DNA from: Acidobacteriota bacterium | Lineage (GTDB): Bacteria; Acidobacteriota; Terriglobia; Terriglobales; Acidobacteriaceae | Assembly: GCA_018268895.1 (NCBI GenBank) | Contig: JAFDVP010000001.1 | Location: forward strand, 1-64,000 | Direction: 5' to 3' | Length of the DNA stretch: 64,000 bases | In this document: piece after piece, positions 43,709-53,517 of the stretch | Numbering within the stretch: the first letter of the stretch is position 1 | Layout: the number at the start of each line of letters is the position of its first letter | Program-made: the position numbers and the translations under genes | The notes under the pieces: generated by a model | Told to the model about the DNA's origin: nothing | The model's input: the letters and a program-made list of their open reading frames with translations, nothing else | Databases searched by the model: none

Positions 43709-44311
43709 ATGGTTAAGCAGATGGTAGTGGCAATGGCTCTGGCAACCTGTTGCTTCACAGGTGTCAACGCGCAGATGAGCCCGGCGACCCCGAAGATTGC
43801 GCCCGGAACGGCGGTCGAACCGGCGAAGTCTTTCGAGGATGCATTAACCGCCTTCGAGGGGCAGTTTGTGGGCCTGGCCAAAGCGATGCCGGCAGACAAG
43901 TACGACTTCGCCCCGAGCGCCGCGATCTTTGCAGCCTCTCAAAAGACCGACTATCTCTCCCCGAACAACCAGGGCGTGCGCAGCTTTGGGCAGATGGTCG
44001 CACACGTCGCCCAGGCGAACTACTTCTACGGCAGTCAGGTCGGAGCGATGAAGCCCGATGTGGATGTGAAGGCCATCGGCACCCTCAAGGACAAGGACCA
44101 GATCATCGCCGCGCTCGAGAAGTCCTTCACCTTCCTGCATCAGGCGATGGGCACCCTGACTGCTCAGAATGCGTTTGAAAGCACACGCGGTACTGCAACG
44201 CGCGCCAGCACGGCTGGCGGCGTTATCGCGCACGGCTTCGATCACTACGGCCAGCTGGCGGAGTACCTGCGCATGAATGGAATCATCCCTCCGGCAAGCG
44301 ACAAGAAGTAG
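43709..44311 (+). CDS. Exported DinB-like four-helix protein
   Basis: The ATG at 43709 has GGAG seven bases upstream and opens a signal peptide ([18 protein letters not shown]); 200 residues. The mature part is a DinB-type four-helix bundle: [36 protein letters not shown] and [26 protein letters not shown]. The spaced His residues could bind a metal ion. DinB-like proteins act in thiol or metal-dependent reactions, and exported versions are frequent in acidobacteria. Function unknown. It ends three bases from the convergent gene at 44315. Confidence 0.85.
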   Translation: MVKQMVVAMALATCCFTGVNAQMSPATPKIAPGTAVEPAKSFEDALTAFEGQFVGLAKAMPADKYDFAPSAAIFAASQKTDYLSPNNQGVRSFGQMVAHVAQANYFYGSQVGAMKPDVDVKAIGTLKDKDQIIAALEKSFTFLHQAMGTLTAQNAFESTRGTATRASTAGGVIAHGFDHYGQLAEYLRMNGIIPPASDKK

Positions 44312-44314
44312 GCT

Positions 44315-45313
44315 TCACCGAAAGAGTTCGTTCATGACAGCATCGTCGCTCTCCTCCTGCGGCGCACCCCGCAGGAGGAAGGTCATGCTCACTCCAACGG
44401 TATCTACGCTACGGCGAAGACTGCGGCTGTAGTAGCTTGAAAACGTGGTCCGGTGATCGAGTGGGACATCGAATGTGCTGATAAAGCCATTGTCCTCAGT
44501 GACGTTGAATCCCGTAACGATGATCGGATGCCCTTTGCGATAGGCGCTATATATCTTCTGGTCGCCAATCGGGAGTTGTTCGTAGGCATCGGTTTCAAAG
44601 GACAGATTGCGGAATAGCATAATCCCGCAACCAACCTCGAAGTGTGCTAAAGGTCCGAGCGAGGTGTAGGTCTTCGTGACCTCACGATTGATGAGCGTCG
44701 TCGTATCTCCAGCCCCAATCTCGAGGACAGGTGTGAGGCGCCCGAACGTTCGCTCGAAATGGTTGTTCAGGTCAAACGTCACGCGGCCGGTAGTAAGTGG
44801 GTAGTCCTGGTCGCCAGTCGGAGCGGTGAACGAAAAGGTCGACTCGTAGATAAAGAGCTTTGGCAGAAACTGGCCATGGAGTGCAAAGACCGCGTCGCCA
44901 AGCTCCCCGCGTTGCGCAACCAACAGATTGTTGGGCTTGGGGTGGGCTTTCGTGCTTTCAGCAAGTCGAAAAAAATAGATCGGGATCGAGGCATCGACCG
45001 AGAAGGTGTCGTTGATCGTGTAAGAAACAGCCGGCATCATCAGCGTCGACCAGCCTGTCAGGGACTCATGGAAGCTGGATAGAGTAACCCCACCGTTGAA
45101 CCGTTGCAGCGCAAATACCCCCGGCGTCTTGGATGGATTGCGCGCCGGTGCGATCATGGCTCCCGTGGAGGAAGATGATGTCTCTCCGGAGAGAAGGGAA
45201 GCAGTATGTACGCCCGAAGAGATGGCGGGCAGGGATGTAACAGTCTGGGCGGCGACTGGTGCGACGAACAGAATCAGCAGACAAGATACAACCATGTACC
45301 TCGAAAGGTTCAA
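44315..45313 (-). CDS. Putative outer-membrane beta-barrel protein
   Basis: The start is a TTG at 45313 (AGGGA upstream) or an ATG at 45295; both give a signal peptide ending LLILFVAPVAAQ. The ~310-residue mature part is rich in short alternating strands: VSYTINDTFSVDASIPIYFF, YESTFSFTAPTG, HFEVGCGIMLFRNLSFETDAY, and a C-terminal VDTVGVSMTFLLRG. Families of outer-membrane channel or transporter barrels look like this. No specific family can be named. Confidence 0.7.
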   Translation of the reverse strand: MNLSRYMVVSCLLILFVAPVAAQTVTSLPAISSGVHTASLLSGETSSSSTGAMIAPARNPSKTPGVFALQRFNGGVTLSSFHESLTGWSTLMMPAVSYTINDTFSVDASIPIYFFRLAESTKAHPKPNNLLVAQRGELGDAVFALHGQFLPKLFIYESTFSFTAPTGDQDYPLTTGRVTFDLNNHFERTFGRLTPVLEIGAGDTTTLINREVTKTYTSLGPLAHFEVGCGIMLFRNLSFETDAYEQLPIGDQKIYSAYRKGHPIIVTGFNVTEDNGFISTFDVPLDHRTTFSSYYSRSLRRSVDTVGVSMTFLLRGAPQEESDDAVMNELFR

Positions 45314-45418
45314 AGCAAAAGTCCCTGAAAAGGCTATGCTCAGAGCATTTCACCTTCCAGGGACCTTGCCAAGAGGGTTTTCGCCTCAGCGGGTCTGGTT
45401 CCTGCTACCGGTTTTGAT

Positions 45419-46552
45419 CTAACGGTCCTGAATAGCCGTGTACTTTGAGGGATAAGCCGGTCCCACATACTCGGCGCGCGGGCGGATCAGCCGATTGTCG
45501 TCATGCTGCTCAATCACATGCGCTGCCCAGCCGGCAATGCGGCTGACCGCAAAGATCGGGGTAAACAGGTCAATGTCGATGCCGAGCAGGGTATACGTCG
45601 AAGCTGAATAGAAGTCGACGTTCGCGTTCAGCTTTTTCTCCTGCTTCACAAAGAGCTCAATCTTGCGCGACATGTCGAACCACTTCATGTTGCCGGCGGT
45701 CTTGCTCAACTCCTCCGACATGCGGCGCAGGTGCGTCGCGCGGGGATCTTCCGTGTGATACACGCGATGACCGAAGCCGGAGATCTTCTTCTTCTCCGCA
45801 AACATCTGGCGGACGTACTCCACCGGGTCGGCGCCTGCCTTGTCGATGGCATACAGCAACCGCATCGTCGCTTCGTTGGCTCCGCCATGCAGTGGCCCCT
45901 TCAGCGCGCCAATGGCTCCAGTGATCGCCGAGTGAATATCCGCAAGCGTCGCCGCGATCACGCGGGCGGCAAACGTACTGGCATTCAGTTCATGGTCGGC
46001 ATGTAGGATCAGCGCGATATCGAAGGTGCGGACAGCAGTCTCCGACGGCTTCTCGCCGGTCAGCATCCACAGAAAGTTTGCAGCGTGCGAGAGCGACGGG
46101 TCGGCTTCGACGACCGGCTTCCCCTTGCGAATTCGGTCGAAGATGGCGACGATCATGGCAATCTGCGCGGTAAGCCGATAGGACTTGCGTACGTTGGCGT
46201 CGTGCGAGTTGTCCTTCTCGTCCGCATCGTAGAGGCTCAGCATCGAAACAGCGGTACGCAGAATCTCCATCGGCGAACCGCTCGTGGGAACGCTGCGCAG
46301 CAGTTCGATAATCTTGGGGTCTAGCTTCCGTGCGTCGGCGAGCTTCTTTGTGAAGTCCGCAAGCTCTGCCCGGTTTGGCAGACGTCCGAACCATAGAAGG
46401 TAGGTTGTCTCTTCAAAGGTCGAGTGTTGCGCCAGCTCGTGAATATCGATGCCGCGATAGGAGAGAACTCCCGCATCTCCGTCGATCCAGCAGATCGATG
46501 AGGTGGTGGCGACAATACCTTCCAGTCCCTTTGGTGCGGTGGCGGTGGCCAT
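45419..46552 (-). CDS. gltA: Citrate synthase
   Basis: The ATG at 46552 with GGGAGAG upstream gives 377 residues beginning MATATAPKGLEGIVATTSSI; this is the short (type I / Gram-positive-like) form. Motifs are SYRGIDIHELAQ, the catalytic His regions LHADHELNASTFAARV and KGPLHGGANEATMRLL, GFGHRVYHTEDPRA, and the C-terminal Asp/Arg region NVDFYSASTYTLLGI. It condenses oxaloacetate and acetyl-CoA. Related methylcitrate synthases look similar, but no prp genes are nearby. Confidence 0.92.
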   Translation of the reverse strand: MATATAPKGLEGIVATTSSICWIDGDAGVLSYRGIDIHELAQHSTFEETTYLLWFGRLPNRAELADFTKKLADARKLDPKIIELLRSVPTSGSPMEILRTAVSMLSLYDADEKDNSHDANVRKSYRLTAQIAMIVAIFDRIRKGKPVVEADPSLSHAANFLWMLTGEKPSETAVRTFDIALILHADHELNASTFAARVIAATLADIHSAITGAIGALKGPLHGGANEATMRLLYAIDKAGADPVEYVRQMFAEKKKISGFGHRVYHTEDPRATHLRRMSEELSKTAGNMKWFDMSRKIELFVKQEKKLNANVDFYSASTYTLLGIDIDLFTPIFAVSRIAGWAAHVIEQHDDNRLIRPRAEYVGPAYPSKYTAIQDR

Positions 46553-46652
46553 AGAAATGAGTCTCTCCCAGCAAACTAAATTACATCGGTTATAGCGCAG
46601 CAAAGAAACGATTGTCACGACGGACGGGCGAATATCGAGCCTTTGTGCGAAG

Positions 46653-47726
46653 TTAAAGGTCTCCCTGGCGCAGGGGAGAGAATGCGGTCAGATCCAGCGG
46701 TGGAGCATTCCCCGCCAGTAGCTCATACATCACCCGGGCTGTTGCCGGGGCCAGCAGGATGCCGTTCCGGTAGTGTCCGCTGGCAATCAGATGGTTCTCA
46801 GTGACGCTCCCAATTAGCGGAAGGCCGTTCGCAGTTGCCGGGCGCAAACCGGCCCATGTCTCAAGCTCGCGTGCTTCAGCCAGCCCCGGAACCAGGTCCG
46901 CAGCAAGTGAACGGAGCCGCGCAATATCTTCGGCGTGAACGGTCTTATCGAACCCTGCATCTTCCACCGTAGCTCCAATCACGGCTCGCCTGTCTTCCGT
47001 CGATGCTGTCCGAGGGACGATATAGATCTCCGGCGTCCGGATCACCATATGCAGCGGTAGAGAAGGAGGCAGGGCAACCGCCAACATCTGGCCTTTCCGG
47101 GGTGTGACGTGCAAGTGTGACGGAATCGCAGGCGTGAAGGCCCATGCTCCGGTGCAGTCGACAAATCGCGATGGGTGAAATACCTCGCTGCCGGCATGAA
47201 CTTCAACGTTCTTCGATCCGCTCCGTGCCAGACGTACCGGCGTCTTCGATCGCAGGTCGATCGTGGTCGCTCGAACGGCGGCGAGCAGGGCAACGGCCAG
47301 CTCTCGCGGGTCGAGGCTGTTCTCGTTCAGTAGAAGGAAGCGCCGGTCGCCGGCGTTCAGGTACGGAGCCGCAAGCGCCAGCGTCTCCGCGCACAGGACC
47401 GGCAGCTTTGCCGCAGCCCTGCCATGTCGCTCCGGCAGCGCCTGCAAGGTTGTGCTGGTGTGTAGCGGTACAGGGATCCCGGACAGATCGAATAACCGAT
47501 CGAGAAATCCCGGATAGAGCGAAAGGCTGAGCTCGGAGAGCTTTCGCAACTCTTTTGGATTCTCCGGGTCATAGGCAGCAAGCATTCCAGCGGCTGCGGT
47601 GGAGGCCTCCGCAAGCGGCTCTCCCTTATCAAAGACGGCAACCCGGGCGCCGCCGCGGTGAAGTTCCAGGGCCAGCGAAAGACCCACAATCCCGGCCCCG
47701 GCAATACATACATCTGGCTGAAGCAT
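46653..47726 (-). CDS. FAD-dependent glycine oxidase (ThiO-like)
   Basis: This 357-residue DAO-family flavoprotein has the dinucleotide motif VCIAGAGIVGLSLALELHRGG, then AGMLAAYDPENPKELRKLSE. A substrate/FAD region follows (FVDCTGAW, VTPRKGQMLAV, YIVPRT) and the C-terminal ETWAGLRPATANGLPLIG and SGHYRNGILLAP, as in ThiO. It oxidises glycine to the imine used for the thiazole of thiamine. No other thi genes are adjacent, so another amino-acid oxidase role cannot be excluded. Confidence 0.82.
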   Translation of the reverse strand: MLQPDVCIAGAGIVGLSLALELHRGGARVAVFDKGEPLAEASTAAAGMLAAYDPENPKELRKLSELSLSLYPGFLDRLFDLSGIPVPLHTSTTLQALPERHGRAAAKLPVLCAETLALAAPYLNAGDRRFLLLNENSLDPRELAVALLAAVRATTIDLRSKTPVRLARSGSKNVEVHAGSEVFHPSRFVDCTGAWAFTPAIPSHLHVTPRKGQMLAVALPPSLPLHMVIRTPEIYIVPRTASTEDRRAVIGATVEDAGFDKTVHAEDIARLRSLAADLVPGLAEARELETWAGLRPATANGLPLIGSVTENHLIASGHYRNGILLAPATARVMYELLAGNAPPLDLTAFSPLRQGDL

Positions 47727-47837
47727 GATTCCAGTTTATTGTGTCTGAAGAAGATATAGTTTGTGTGTGCCGCCGGTGCGATGATCGAATAGGACGGCCT
47801 TCGTCTAAAACCAAATGCAGTGGGTAAGGAGAGTGCA

Positions 47838-48659
47838 ATGAGTGAAGAGGGATACGTAGAAGAGCGGTCAGTCTCCGGAGCGCTGCTTGCGACCGTAGCG
47901 GTCTCGTTGCTTGCCGCGCTGGGTGGACTGATATGGTGCTACACCTTGCAGAAAGACCTGTCCGCGGCCAATCAGAAGCTGACCGTAGCGACCCAAAAGG
48001 ACGTCGAGCTTACACAGAAGCTGGAAGCCACCAATGCGCGCCTGCGGGCGACCAGCGAAACCCTGGGCCAGAGCGTAGGCATGACCCAAAAGCAGATCGA
48101 GCTGAAGACGCAGAGCATCATTGCCCAGCAGAAAGTGGCTCAGGCGAAGATCGAAGAGCAGCAGCAGGCGACGCAGAAGCAGATCGGCGCCGTCTCCACC
48201 GAGGTATCGAGCGTAAAGACCGACGTCGGCGGCGTGAAGACCGATGTTGCCGCGACCAGGACCGACCTGGAAGCGACCAAGTCCAAGTTGACCCGCGTCA
48301 TCGGAGATGCCGGAGTGATGAGTGGCCTGATCGCAACAAACCACGATGAGCTGGAGATTCTGAAGCATAAGGGTGATCGCAACTACTACGAGTTCACCCT
48401 TCAGAAGGGAGCACAGCCCACTCTGCTCTCGACCATCAAGCTGCAATTGAAGAAGGCGGACCAGAAGCATTCGCGGTACACCATGAATGTCAGCGCCGAC
48501 GACAGGATCATCGAGAAGAAGGACAAAGGGCTCGATGAGCCTGTTCAGTTCTATACCGGCAAAGATCCCGCTCTCTATGAAGTCGTCATCAACAACATCG
48601 AGAAGAACAAGGTATCCGGCTACCTCTCGACGCCGAAGAATAAAGCGGTCGCACAATAA
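47838..48659 (+). CDS. Membrane-anchored coiled-coil protein
   Basis: The ATG at 47838 follows AAGGAG (47826-47831); 273 residues. One membrane helix lies near the N-terminus (ALLATVAVSLLAALGGLIW). A long coiled coil follows (about residues 40-165, rich in Gln/Thr/Lys: LTQKLEATNARLRATSETLG, then QKQIELKTQ). A C-terminal beta-rich domain ends it (NYYEFTLQKGAQPTLLSTIK ... ALYEVVINNIEKNKVSGYLS). The topology suggests a periplasmic or extracytoplasmic stalk with a small head. No family recognised. A strong terminator follows. Confidence 0.8.
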   Translation: MSEEGYVEERSVSGALLATVAVSLLAALGGLIWCYTLQKDLSAANQKLTVATQKDVELTQKLEATNARLRATSETLGQSVGMTQKQIELKTQSIIAQQKVAQAKIEEQQQATQKQIGAVSTEVSSVKTDVGGVKTDVAATRTDLEATKSKLTRVIGDAGVMSGLIATNHDELEILKHKGDRNYYEFTLQKGAQPTLLSTIKLQLKKADQKHSRYTMNVSADDRIIEKKDKGLDEPVQFYTGKDPALYEVVINNIEKNKVSGYLSTPKNKAVAQ

Positions 48660-48675
48660 CAAGCCGCATCGACGC

Positions 48676-48708
48676 AAAACGGGGGACGCTTTCCGCGTCC
48701 CCCGTTTT
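48676..48708 (+). terminator. Strong intrinsic terminator after the coiled-coil gene
   Basis: ACGGGGGACGC (48679-48689) and GCGTCCCCCGT (48694-48704) pair perfectly over 11 bp with a five-base loop (TTTCC → TTTCC-type spacer), followed by a T-run and preceded by an A-run. Confidence 0.92.
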
Positions 48709-48727
48709 TGCTTTGCCTTGGTTGAAA

Positions 48728-48796
48728 CTACTTCTTTTTTGCTGCCTTCTTCGCTGGCTTCTTTGCTGCTTTCTTTGCTGCCTTCTTGGTTGCCAT
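48728..48796 (-). CDS. 22-residue Lys/Ala-rich micro-protein (histone-H1-tail-like)
   Basis: On the minus strand an ATG at 48796 starts a 22-residue peptide made of ATKKAAKKAAKKPAKKAA plus KKK. AGGGAG lies about ten bases upstream, and a near-consensus promoter sits ~55 bases further up. The repeat resembles the tails of histone-H1-like and AlgP-type proteins and C-terminal extensions of some HU proteins, which bind DNA or RNA by charge. The peptide has the parts of an expressed gene, but its role is unknown. It is too short for ordinary gene callers. Confidence 0.65.
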   Translation of the reverse strand: MATKKAAKKAAKKPAKKAAKKK

Positions 48797-48858
48797 TTGC
48801 CTATTCTCCCTAGTGATTAGACATTGACTCTACAACACGCTGCATTGCAGCTAACGAA

Positions 48859-48887
48859 GGTATAGATTCATGAAAATTCACTGTCAA
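48859..48887 (-). promoter_or_regulatory. Near-consensus sigma70 promoter of the Lys/Ala micro-gene
   Basis: Read on the minus strand, a perfect -35 TTGACA (48887-48882) and -10 TATACC (48864-48859) are 17 bases apart. The predicted transcript starts near 48852 and reaches the micro-gene ATG after ~55 bases. No other minus-strand gene lies between the promoter and the opposed coiled-coil gene. Confidence 0.72.
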
Positions 48888-49062
48888 GAAAAATCGAATG
48901 CTTTATGCAATTTTTTTTTGGACGATCTTTTCCTCGATGGACCTCCACAGAGATGCTTCTGACCCTTTTGTGTCATACGAAGTTCGTCTCGCGTCGATGA
49001 GTTGATGAGATGTACTCTCAATCTGCACGTTTGAATTTTGCCACTGCAACAGGAGTCTGATG

Positions 49063-50256
49063 ATGAACGACGTTGTCATTGTGTCGGCTGTGCGCACCCC
49101 GGTTGGAAAGTTTCAAGGCTCGCTTGCAGATCTCTCCGCTGTCGATCTTGGTGCGATTGCAGTGCGCGAAGCAGTGCGCAGGGCCGCAATTGACGCGGCT
49201 TTTACATCGTCAGTCGATGAGTGCATCATGGGCTGCGTTCTTCCCGCCGGACTCGGACAGAACCCCGCGCGACAAGCTGCGTTGCGCGGCGGCCTCAGCG
49301 ATACCGTCTCCGCCCTGACGATCAACATGGTATGCGGCAGCGGTCTTCGAGCAGTCGCACTCGCCGCACAGAACATCATGGCCGGCGACTCGGAGATCGT
49401 CGTCGCTGGTGGAATGGAGTCCATGTCGAACGCGCCTTACCTTCTTCCCGCTGCTCGCCGCGGAATGCGCATGGGCGACTCGACAGCGGTCGATTCCATG
49501 ATTCGCGACGGTCTATGGTGCGCCTGCGAGGACTGGCACATGGGCATGACCGGCGAGCTCGTCGCAGAAAAACATGGCTTCACTCGTGAGCAGCAGGACC
49601 GTTACGCGCTCGAATCGCATCGCCGCGCCGCAGCAGCTTGGCGCGAAGGGCGCTTCGACGCCGAGGTCGTTCCCGTTGCACTTCCTCCGAAGAAGAAAGG
49701 CAGTGAGCCGGTCTTCTTCTCGCGCGATGAGAGCGTTCGAGAGGACGCATCACTGGAAGCTCTCGCCGCGCTAAAGCCCGCATTCAAAAAAGATGGAACT
49801 GTCACAGCCGGCAACGCCCCCGGGGTAAACGATGCTGCCGCCGCTGTCGTGGTCATGTCCGCGGAGAAGGCGAAGCAGCTTGGATTGAAGCCGATGGCGA
49901 CGATCAGGGCTCAGGCCACTAGCGGAGTCGCTCCCCGTTGGGTGATGCTTGCTCCGGTCATCGGAGTACAGCGCGTTCTGGCGAAAGCAGGCTGGAGCCA
50001 CGACGAAGTCGATCTCTACGAGTTGAACGAGGCCTTCAGCGTACAGGCGCTGGGAGTGACGAAGGAGCTTGGCCTTCCGCTCGACAAGGTGAACGTCAAC
50101 GGCGGCGCTGTGGCCCTCGGCCATCCCATAGGGGCCAGCGGAGCCCGCGTTCTGGTAACGCTCATCCACGAGATGATTCGCCGCGATGTAAAGAAGGGTG
50201 TCGCGGCGCTTTGCCTCGGTGGAGGGAATTCGGTCGCGCTCGCGGTTGAGAGATAG
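49063..50256 (+). CDS. Acetyl-CoA acetyltransferase (thiolase)
   Basis: With AGGAG at 49051-49055 the second of two adjacent ATG codons (49063) is favoured; 397 residues. Motifs are [18 protein letters not shown], the nucleophile Cys in [61 protein letters not shown] and the C-terminal Cys in [16 protein letters not shown]. It catalyses reversible condensation of two acetyl-CoA or cleavage of 3-ketoacyl-CoA. No other fatty-acid genes are adjacent, so direction and chain length are open. Confidence 0.93.
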   Translation: MNDVVIVSAVRTPVGKFQGSLADLSAVDLGAIAVREAVRRAAIDAAFTSSVDECIMGCVLPAGLGQNPARQAALRGGLSDTVSALTINMVCGSGLRAVALAAQNIMAGDSEIVVAGGMESMSNAPYLLPAARRGMRMGDSTAVDSMIRDGLWCACEDWHMGMTGELVAEKHGFTREQQDRYALESHRRAAAAWREGRFDAEVVPVALPPKKKGSEPVFFSRDESVREDASLEALAALKPAFKKDGTVTAGNAPGVNDAAAAVVVMSAEKAKQLGLKPMATIRAQATSGVAPRWVMLAPVIGVQRVLAKAGWSHDEVDLYELNEAFSVQALGVTKELGLPLDKVNVNGGAVALGHPIGASGARVLVTLIHEMIRRDVKKGVAALCLGGGNSVALAVER

Positions 50257-50262
50257 TGCTCC

Positions 50263-51774
50263 TCAGCACTCGATAATGTTCAGAGCCAACCCTGCAAGCG
50301 AAGTCTCTTTATACCGCGACTGCATATCCAGCCCCGTCTGATACATCGTCGCGATCACCTGGTCGAGCGAGAGTTTATGTCCCAGGGTCTCGTGCATAGC
50401 CATGCGCGCTGCGTTGATGGCTTTGACCGTGCCCATGCCATTGCGTTCGATGCAGGGGATCTGCACCAGTCCGCCGATGGGGTCGCAGGTCATCCCGAGG
50501 TTGTGCTCCATGGCGATCTCCGCCGCGTGCTCGACCTGATCGTTCGTCCCGTTGAGCGCGGCGACGAGTCCCCCTGCCGCCATCGAGCAGGCGACGCCAA
50601 CCTCGCCCTGGCAGCCGACCTCGGCCCCGGAGATGCTGGCGTTCTCCTTATAAAGGATGCCGATCGCTGCGGCGGTCAGGAAGTAGCGGATGATCCCAGC
50701 CTCATCCGCACCATCGGTGAAGCGCATATAGTAGTGCGCGATAGCCGGGATGACGCCCGCAGCTCCGTTCGTTGGTGCGGTGACGACACGGCCTCCGGCG
50801 GCATTCTCCTCATTGACCGCCATGGCGTAGACGGTGACCCAGTCCATAGGAGCAAGCGGATCGCGTGAGCCTTCCGTCTCAAGCCGCCGTGCGAGACGAG
50901 GTGCGCGACGCCGCACATTAAGGCCGCCAGGAAGAATGCCTGCGGTGGCGAGGCCGCGCTCGGTACACTGTTGCATCGTTCGCCAGAGCGTGAGAATGCT
51001 GGCCTTGATTCGTTCTTCAGGGGGTTGTGCGGCGGATCGGTTCTGGCTCTGCGAGCTTTGTTCTTCCCACCCTTCGCTTTGCGAAGGATGGGGCCCCCGA
51101 TCTTCAATGGCTGGTGGCGGGCGATTGATGGTTGTATCTGAAAGTAGAGCGACCTCGTTAGCGAACAGAAGATTAGCGATGGTGAGGTTGTGCGCTGCGG
51201 CGGTCGAGAGCAGCTCAGCCGCGCTCGTGAACGGATAGGGAACGACGCGGGTCGAGGTCGCCCTGGCAAGTTGCTGCGCTTCAAACTCCGCAGCTGAGAG
51301 GATGAAGCCTCCTCCGACGGAGTAAAAGATGTCCTGCGCGATCAATTCACCCGCTGCATCGAAGGCCGAAAAGCGCATCCCGTTCGGGTGTGTTGGAGTC
51401 GCGATGTCCGGGTACATCTGGCCGCGATGAAAGAGCAGATTCTCGGCTTCGTTGAAGGGGATAGCTTCGCGGTCCAGCACGTAGAGCGTACCTGTGTCGC
51501 GCACTGCTGCCAACTCTGCTTCAATCACTGCCGGATCGACGGTGTCCGGGGCCTCTCCCATCAGGCCAAGCAGAATGGCGCGATCAGTTCCGTGGCCGTG
51601 ACCGGTAAGCGCGAGCGAGCCGTAAAGATCCACCGTAACGCGGGCTGTATCGGCAAGCCGTTCCTGCTCGTCAATCGACTGCGCAAAACGCAGTGCCGCA
51701 CGCATAGGGCCGACAGTGTGCGAACTCGAAGGGCCGATTCCGATCTTGAAGAGTTCGAAGAGACTGGTATTCAC
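50263..51774 (-). CDS. sdaA: L-serine dehydratase, iron-sulfur, single chain, with repeat-derived insertion
   Basis: A GTG at 51774 gives 503 residues starting [24 protein letters not shown], the standard SdaA start. The N-terminal beta domain and C-terminal catalytic domain are both present. Cluster cysteines appear in [21 protein letters not shown] and [20 protein letters not shown]. It deaminates L-serine to pyruvate with a [4Fe-4S] cluster. Between the domains, a ~45-residue low-complexity segment ([20 protein letters not shown] and on) is encoded by a palindromic repeat; the frame stays open. The gene is about that much longer than the usual ~455-460 residues. Confidence 0.9.
   Translation of the reverse strand: MNTSLFELFKIGIGPSSSHTVGPMRAALRFAQSIDEQERLADTARVTVDLYGSLALTGHGHGTDRAILLGLMGEAPDTVDPAVIEAELAAVRDTGTLYVLDREAIPFNEAENLLFHRGQMYPDIATPTHPNGMRFSAFDAAGELIAQDIFYSVGGGFILSAAEFEAQQLARATSTRVVPYPFTSAAELLSTAAAHNLTIANLLFANEVALLSDTTINRPPPAIEDRGPHPSQSEGWEEQSSQSQNRSAAQPPEERIKASILTLWRTMQQCTERGLATAGILPGGLNVRRRAPRLARRLETEGSRDPLAPMDWVTVYAMAVNEENAAGGRVVTAPTNGAAGVIPAIAHYYMRFTDGADEAGIIRYFLTAAAIGILYKENASISGAEVGCQGEVGVACSMAAGGLVAALNGTNDQVEHAAEIAMEHNLGMTCDPIGGLVQIPCIERNGMGTVKAINAARMAMHETLGHKLSLDQVIATMYQTGLDMQSRYKETSLAGLALNIIEC
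51067..51091. repeat. Palindromic repeat inside the L-serine dehydratase gene
   Basis: CCTTCGC TTT GCGAAGG (51071-51087), widened by CCA/TGG to 51067-51091, forms a stable hairpin. It lies in codons for a low-complexity insertion between the two domains of the enzyme. The CCACCCTTCGC...GCGAAGGATGGGG shape looks like a dispersed intergenic palindrome of this bacterial group, from memory. Confidence 0.6.
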
Positions 51775-51924
51775 GGGGACTATTGTAGGCGCACGCAAGG
51801 TCCGCTGCCGTTGTTCGTCCAGAGGTAGGGAGAGTTCTGCGACCTTTGTGCCAGCGTGGAAGGGGAAGAGTGAGTGCTATACTCGCCGAACACTCCACCG
51901 CCTCAAGGACATACCAGGCTCACG

Positions 51925-53517
51925 ATGCTTTTCAAGGCCCGCAGTGCTGCCGTATACGGAATCGACGCTCACCTGATCGACGTTGAGATCGACTTCTCTC
52001 AGATCAAACTCGACAAGGAGCAGTTCAGCACGGTTGGACTTCCCGACGCAGCGGTGCGCGAGAGCCGCGACCGCGTACGCTCGGCGATCAAGAACTCGGG
52101 CTTCGAGATTCCTCCAACCCGCATCACCATCAACCTCGCCCCGGCCGACCTGAAGAAGGAAGGCTCTGGCTTTGACCTGCCTATTGCCATAGGCATTCTT
52201 GGCGCATACGGCGCATTGACCATCAAGGACCTCTCCGACTTCCTGCTCGTAGGCGAACTAGGACTCGATGGAACGGTACGCGCGGTCCCCGGTATGCTGC
52301 CCATCGCGGTTGCAGCCCGTGCGCATGGAATCAGGAACCTGGTTGTCCCGGCAAGCAATGCTCGTGAGGCGGCAGTCGTTGAAGGCGTGAGAGTTTTCCC
52401 TGTAAGGAGCCTGCTGGAAGTTCGAGAGTTGTTGAACTCTGCGGCAACCGGAACTCTGAGCGTCCCTCCCCTGGAGGTCCGTGCGAGTGCTCTTCTCGAG
52501 GAAGCCCAGACCTTCCCTTTCGACTTCAAAGATGTTCGCGGTCAGCACGTGGCCAAGCGCGCGCTCGAGGTTGCCGCCGCCGGTGGACATAACATCCTGA
52601 TGATCGGGCCTCCCGGCTCCGGCAAGACCATGCTGGCCAAGCGGCTTCCTTCCATCCTGGCCCCACTCAAGTTCGAGGAGGCCCTGGAGACGACGAAGAT
52701 TCACTCCGTTGCCGGAGTCCTGGACGGTGAGCAGGGCCTGGTGGCCTACAGGCCCTTCCGTTCTCCTCACCACACCATCTCCGATGCAGGGTTGATCGGC
52801 GGCGGCATGGTCCCCCGCCCAGGCGAAGTCTCGCTCGCTCACAACGGCCTGCTCTTTCTTGACGAGCTGCCGGAGTTTCCCCGCAACGTCCTCGAAGTGC
52901 TGCGGCAACCCCTGGAGGATGGAACAGTGACTATCTCCCGGGCAGCCATGAGTCTCAGCTTTCCGGCGCGGTTCATGCTGGCAGCGGCAATGAATCCCTG
53001 TCCCTGCGGTTACTTCAACGATAAGCGGCGCGAGTGCATGTGCACGCCACCGATGATCCAGCGCTATGTCTCAAAGGTTAGCGGCCCTCTGCTGGATCGC
53101 ATCGACATCCATATAGAGGTCCCCGCAGTTGAGTACAAGGAGCTGCGAGGCGGAGCGGCCGCCGAGGGCTCAGCCGAAATTCGCGAGCGGGTCCTGGCCG
53201 CGCGGAGCAGACAGCACGAACGGTTCCAGCAGCCTGCTGCAAAACTGAAGGGTTCCGGGAAGACCGCTGCGCATAGGGTCTATGCCAACTCGCAGATGAC
53301 AACCCAGCAGATTCGTGCCTTTTGCGTCCTCGAACCTGAGGCCGAGCGCCTGCTGGAGCGGGCCATGCAGCAGCAAGGGTTGAGCGCCAGGGCGCATGAC
53401 CGGATTCTAAAGGTCGCTCGGACGGTTGCCGACCTGGATCAGGCCGAAAGCATAGGAACAAAGCACATCGCTGAGGCGATCCAATATCGCACACTCGATC
53501 GGAGCTATTGGTCCTAG
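51925..53517 (+). CDS. comM: YifB/ComM family Mg-chelatase-like AAA+ ATPase
   Basis: The ATG at 51925 starts [20 protein letters not shown], 530 residues. The N-terminal ChlI-like domain ([39 protein letters not shown]) is followed by the AAA+ core with Walker [17 protein letters not shown] and Walker [11 protein letters not shown], then [12 protein letters not shown] with conserved cysteines. A Mg-chelatase C-terminal domain ends it. ComM is a hexameric helicase that promotes branch migration in natural transformation. The gene is alone here. Confidence 0.92.
   Translation: MLFKARSAAVYGIDAHLIDVEIDFSQIKLDKEQFSTVGLPDAAVRESRDRVRSAIKNSGFEIPPTRITINLAPADLKKEGSGFDLPIAIGILGAYGALTIKDLSDFLLVGELGLDGTVRAVPGMLPIAVAARAHGIRNLVVPASNAREAAVVEGVRVFPVRSLLEVRELLNSAATGTLSVPPLEVRASALLEEAQTFPFDFKDVRGQHVAKRALEVAAAGGHNILMIGPPGSGKTMLAKRLPSILAPLKFEEALETTKIHSVAGVLDGEQGLVAYRPFRSPHHTISDAGLIGGGMVPRPGEVSLAHNGLLFLDELPEFPRNVLEVLRQPLEDGTVTISRAAMSLSFPARFMLAAAMNPCPCGYFNDKRRECMCTPPMIQRYVSKVSGPLLDRIDIHIEVPAVEYKELRGGAAAEGSAEIRERVLAARSRQHERFQQPAAKLKGSGKTAAHRVYANSQMTTQQIRAFCVLEPEAERLLERAMQQQGLSARAHDRILKVARTVADLDQAESIGTKHIAEAIQYRTLDRSYWS

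Noticed and set aside
48903-49097. 64-codon minus-strand frame overlapping the thiolase start
   Set aside because: No ribosome-binding site or recognisable features; it overlaps the thiolase start region and lies upstream of the micro-gene promoter.
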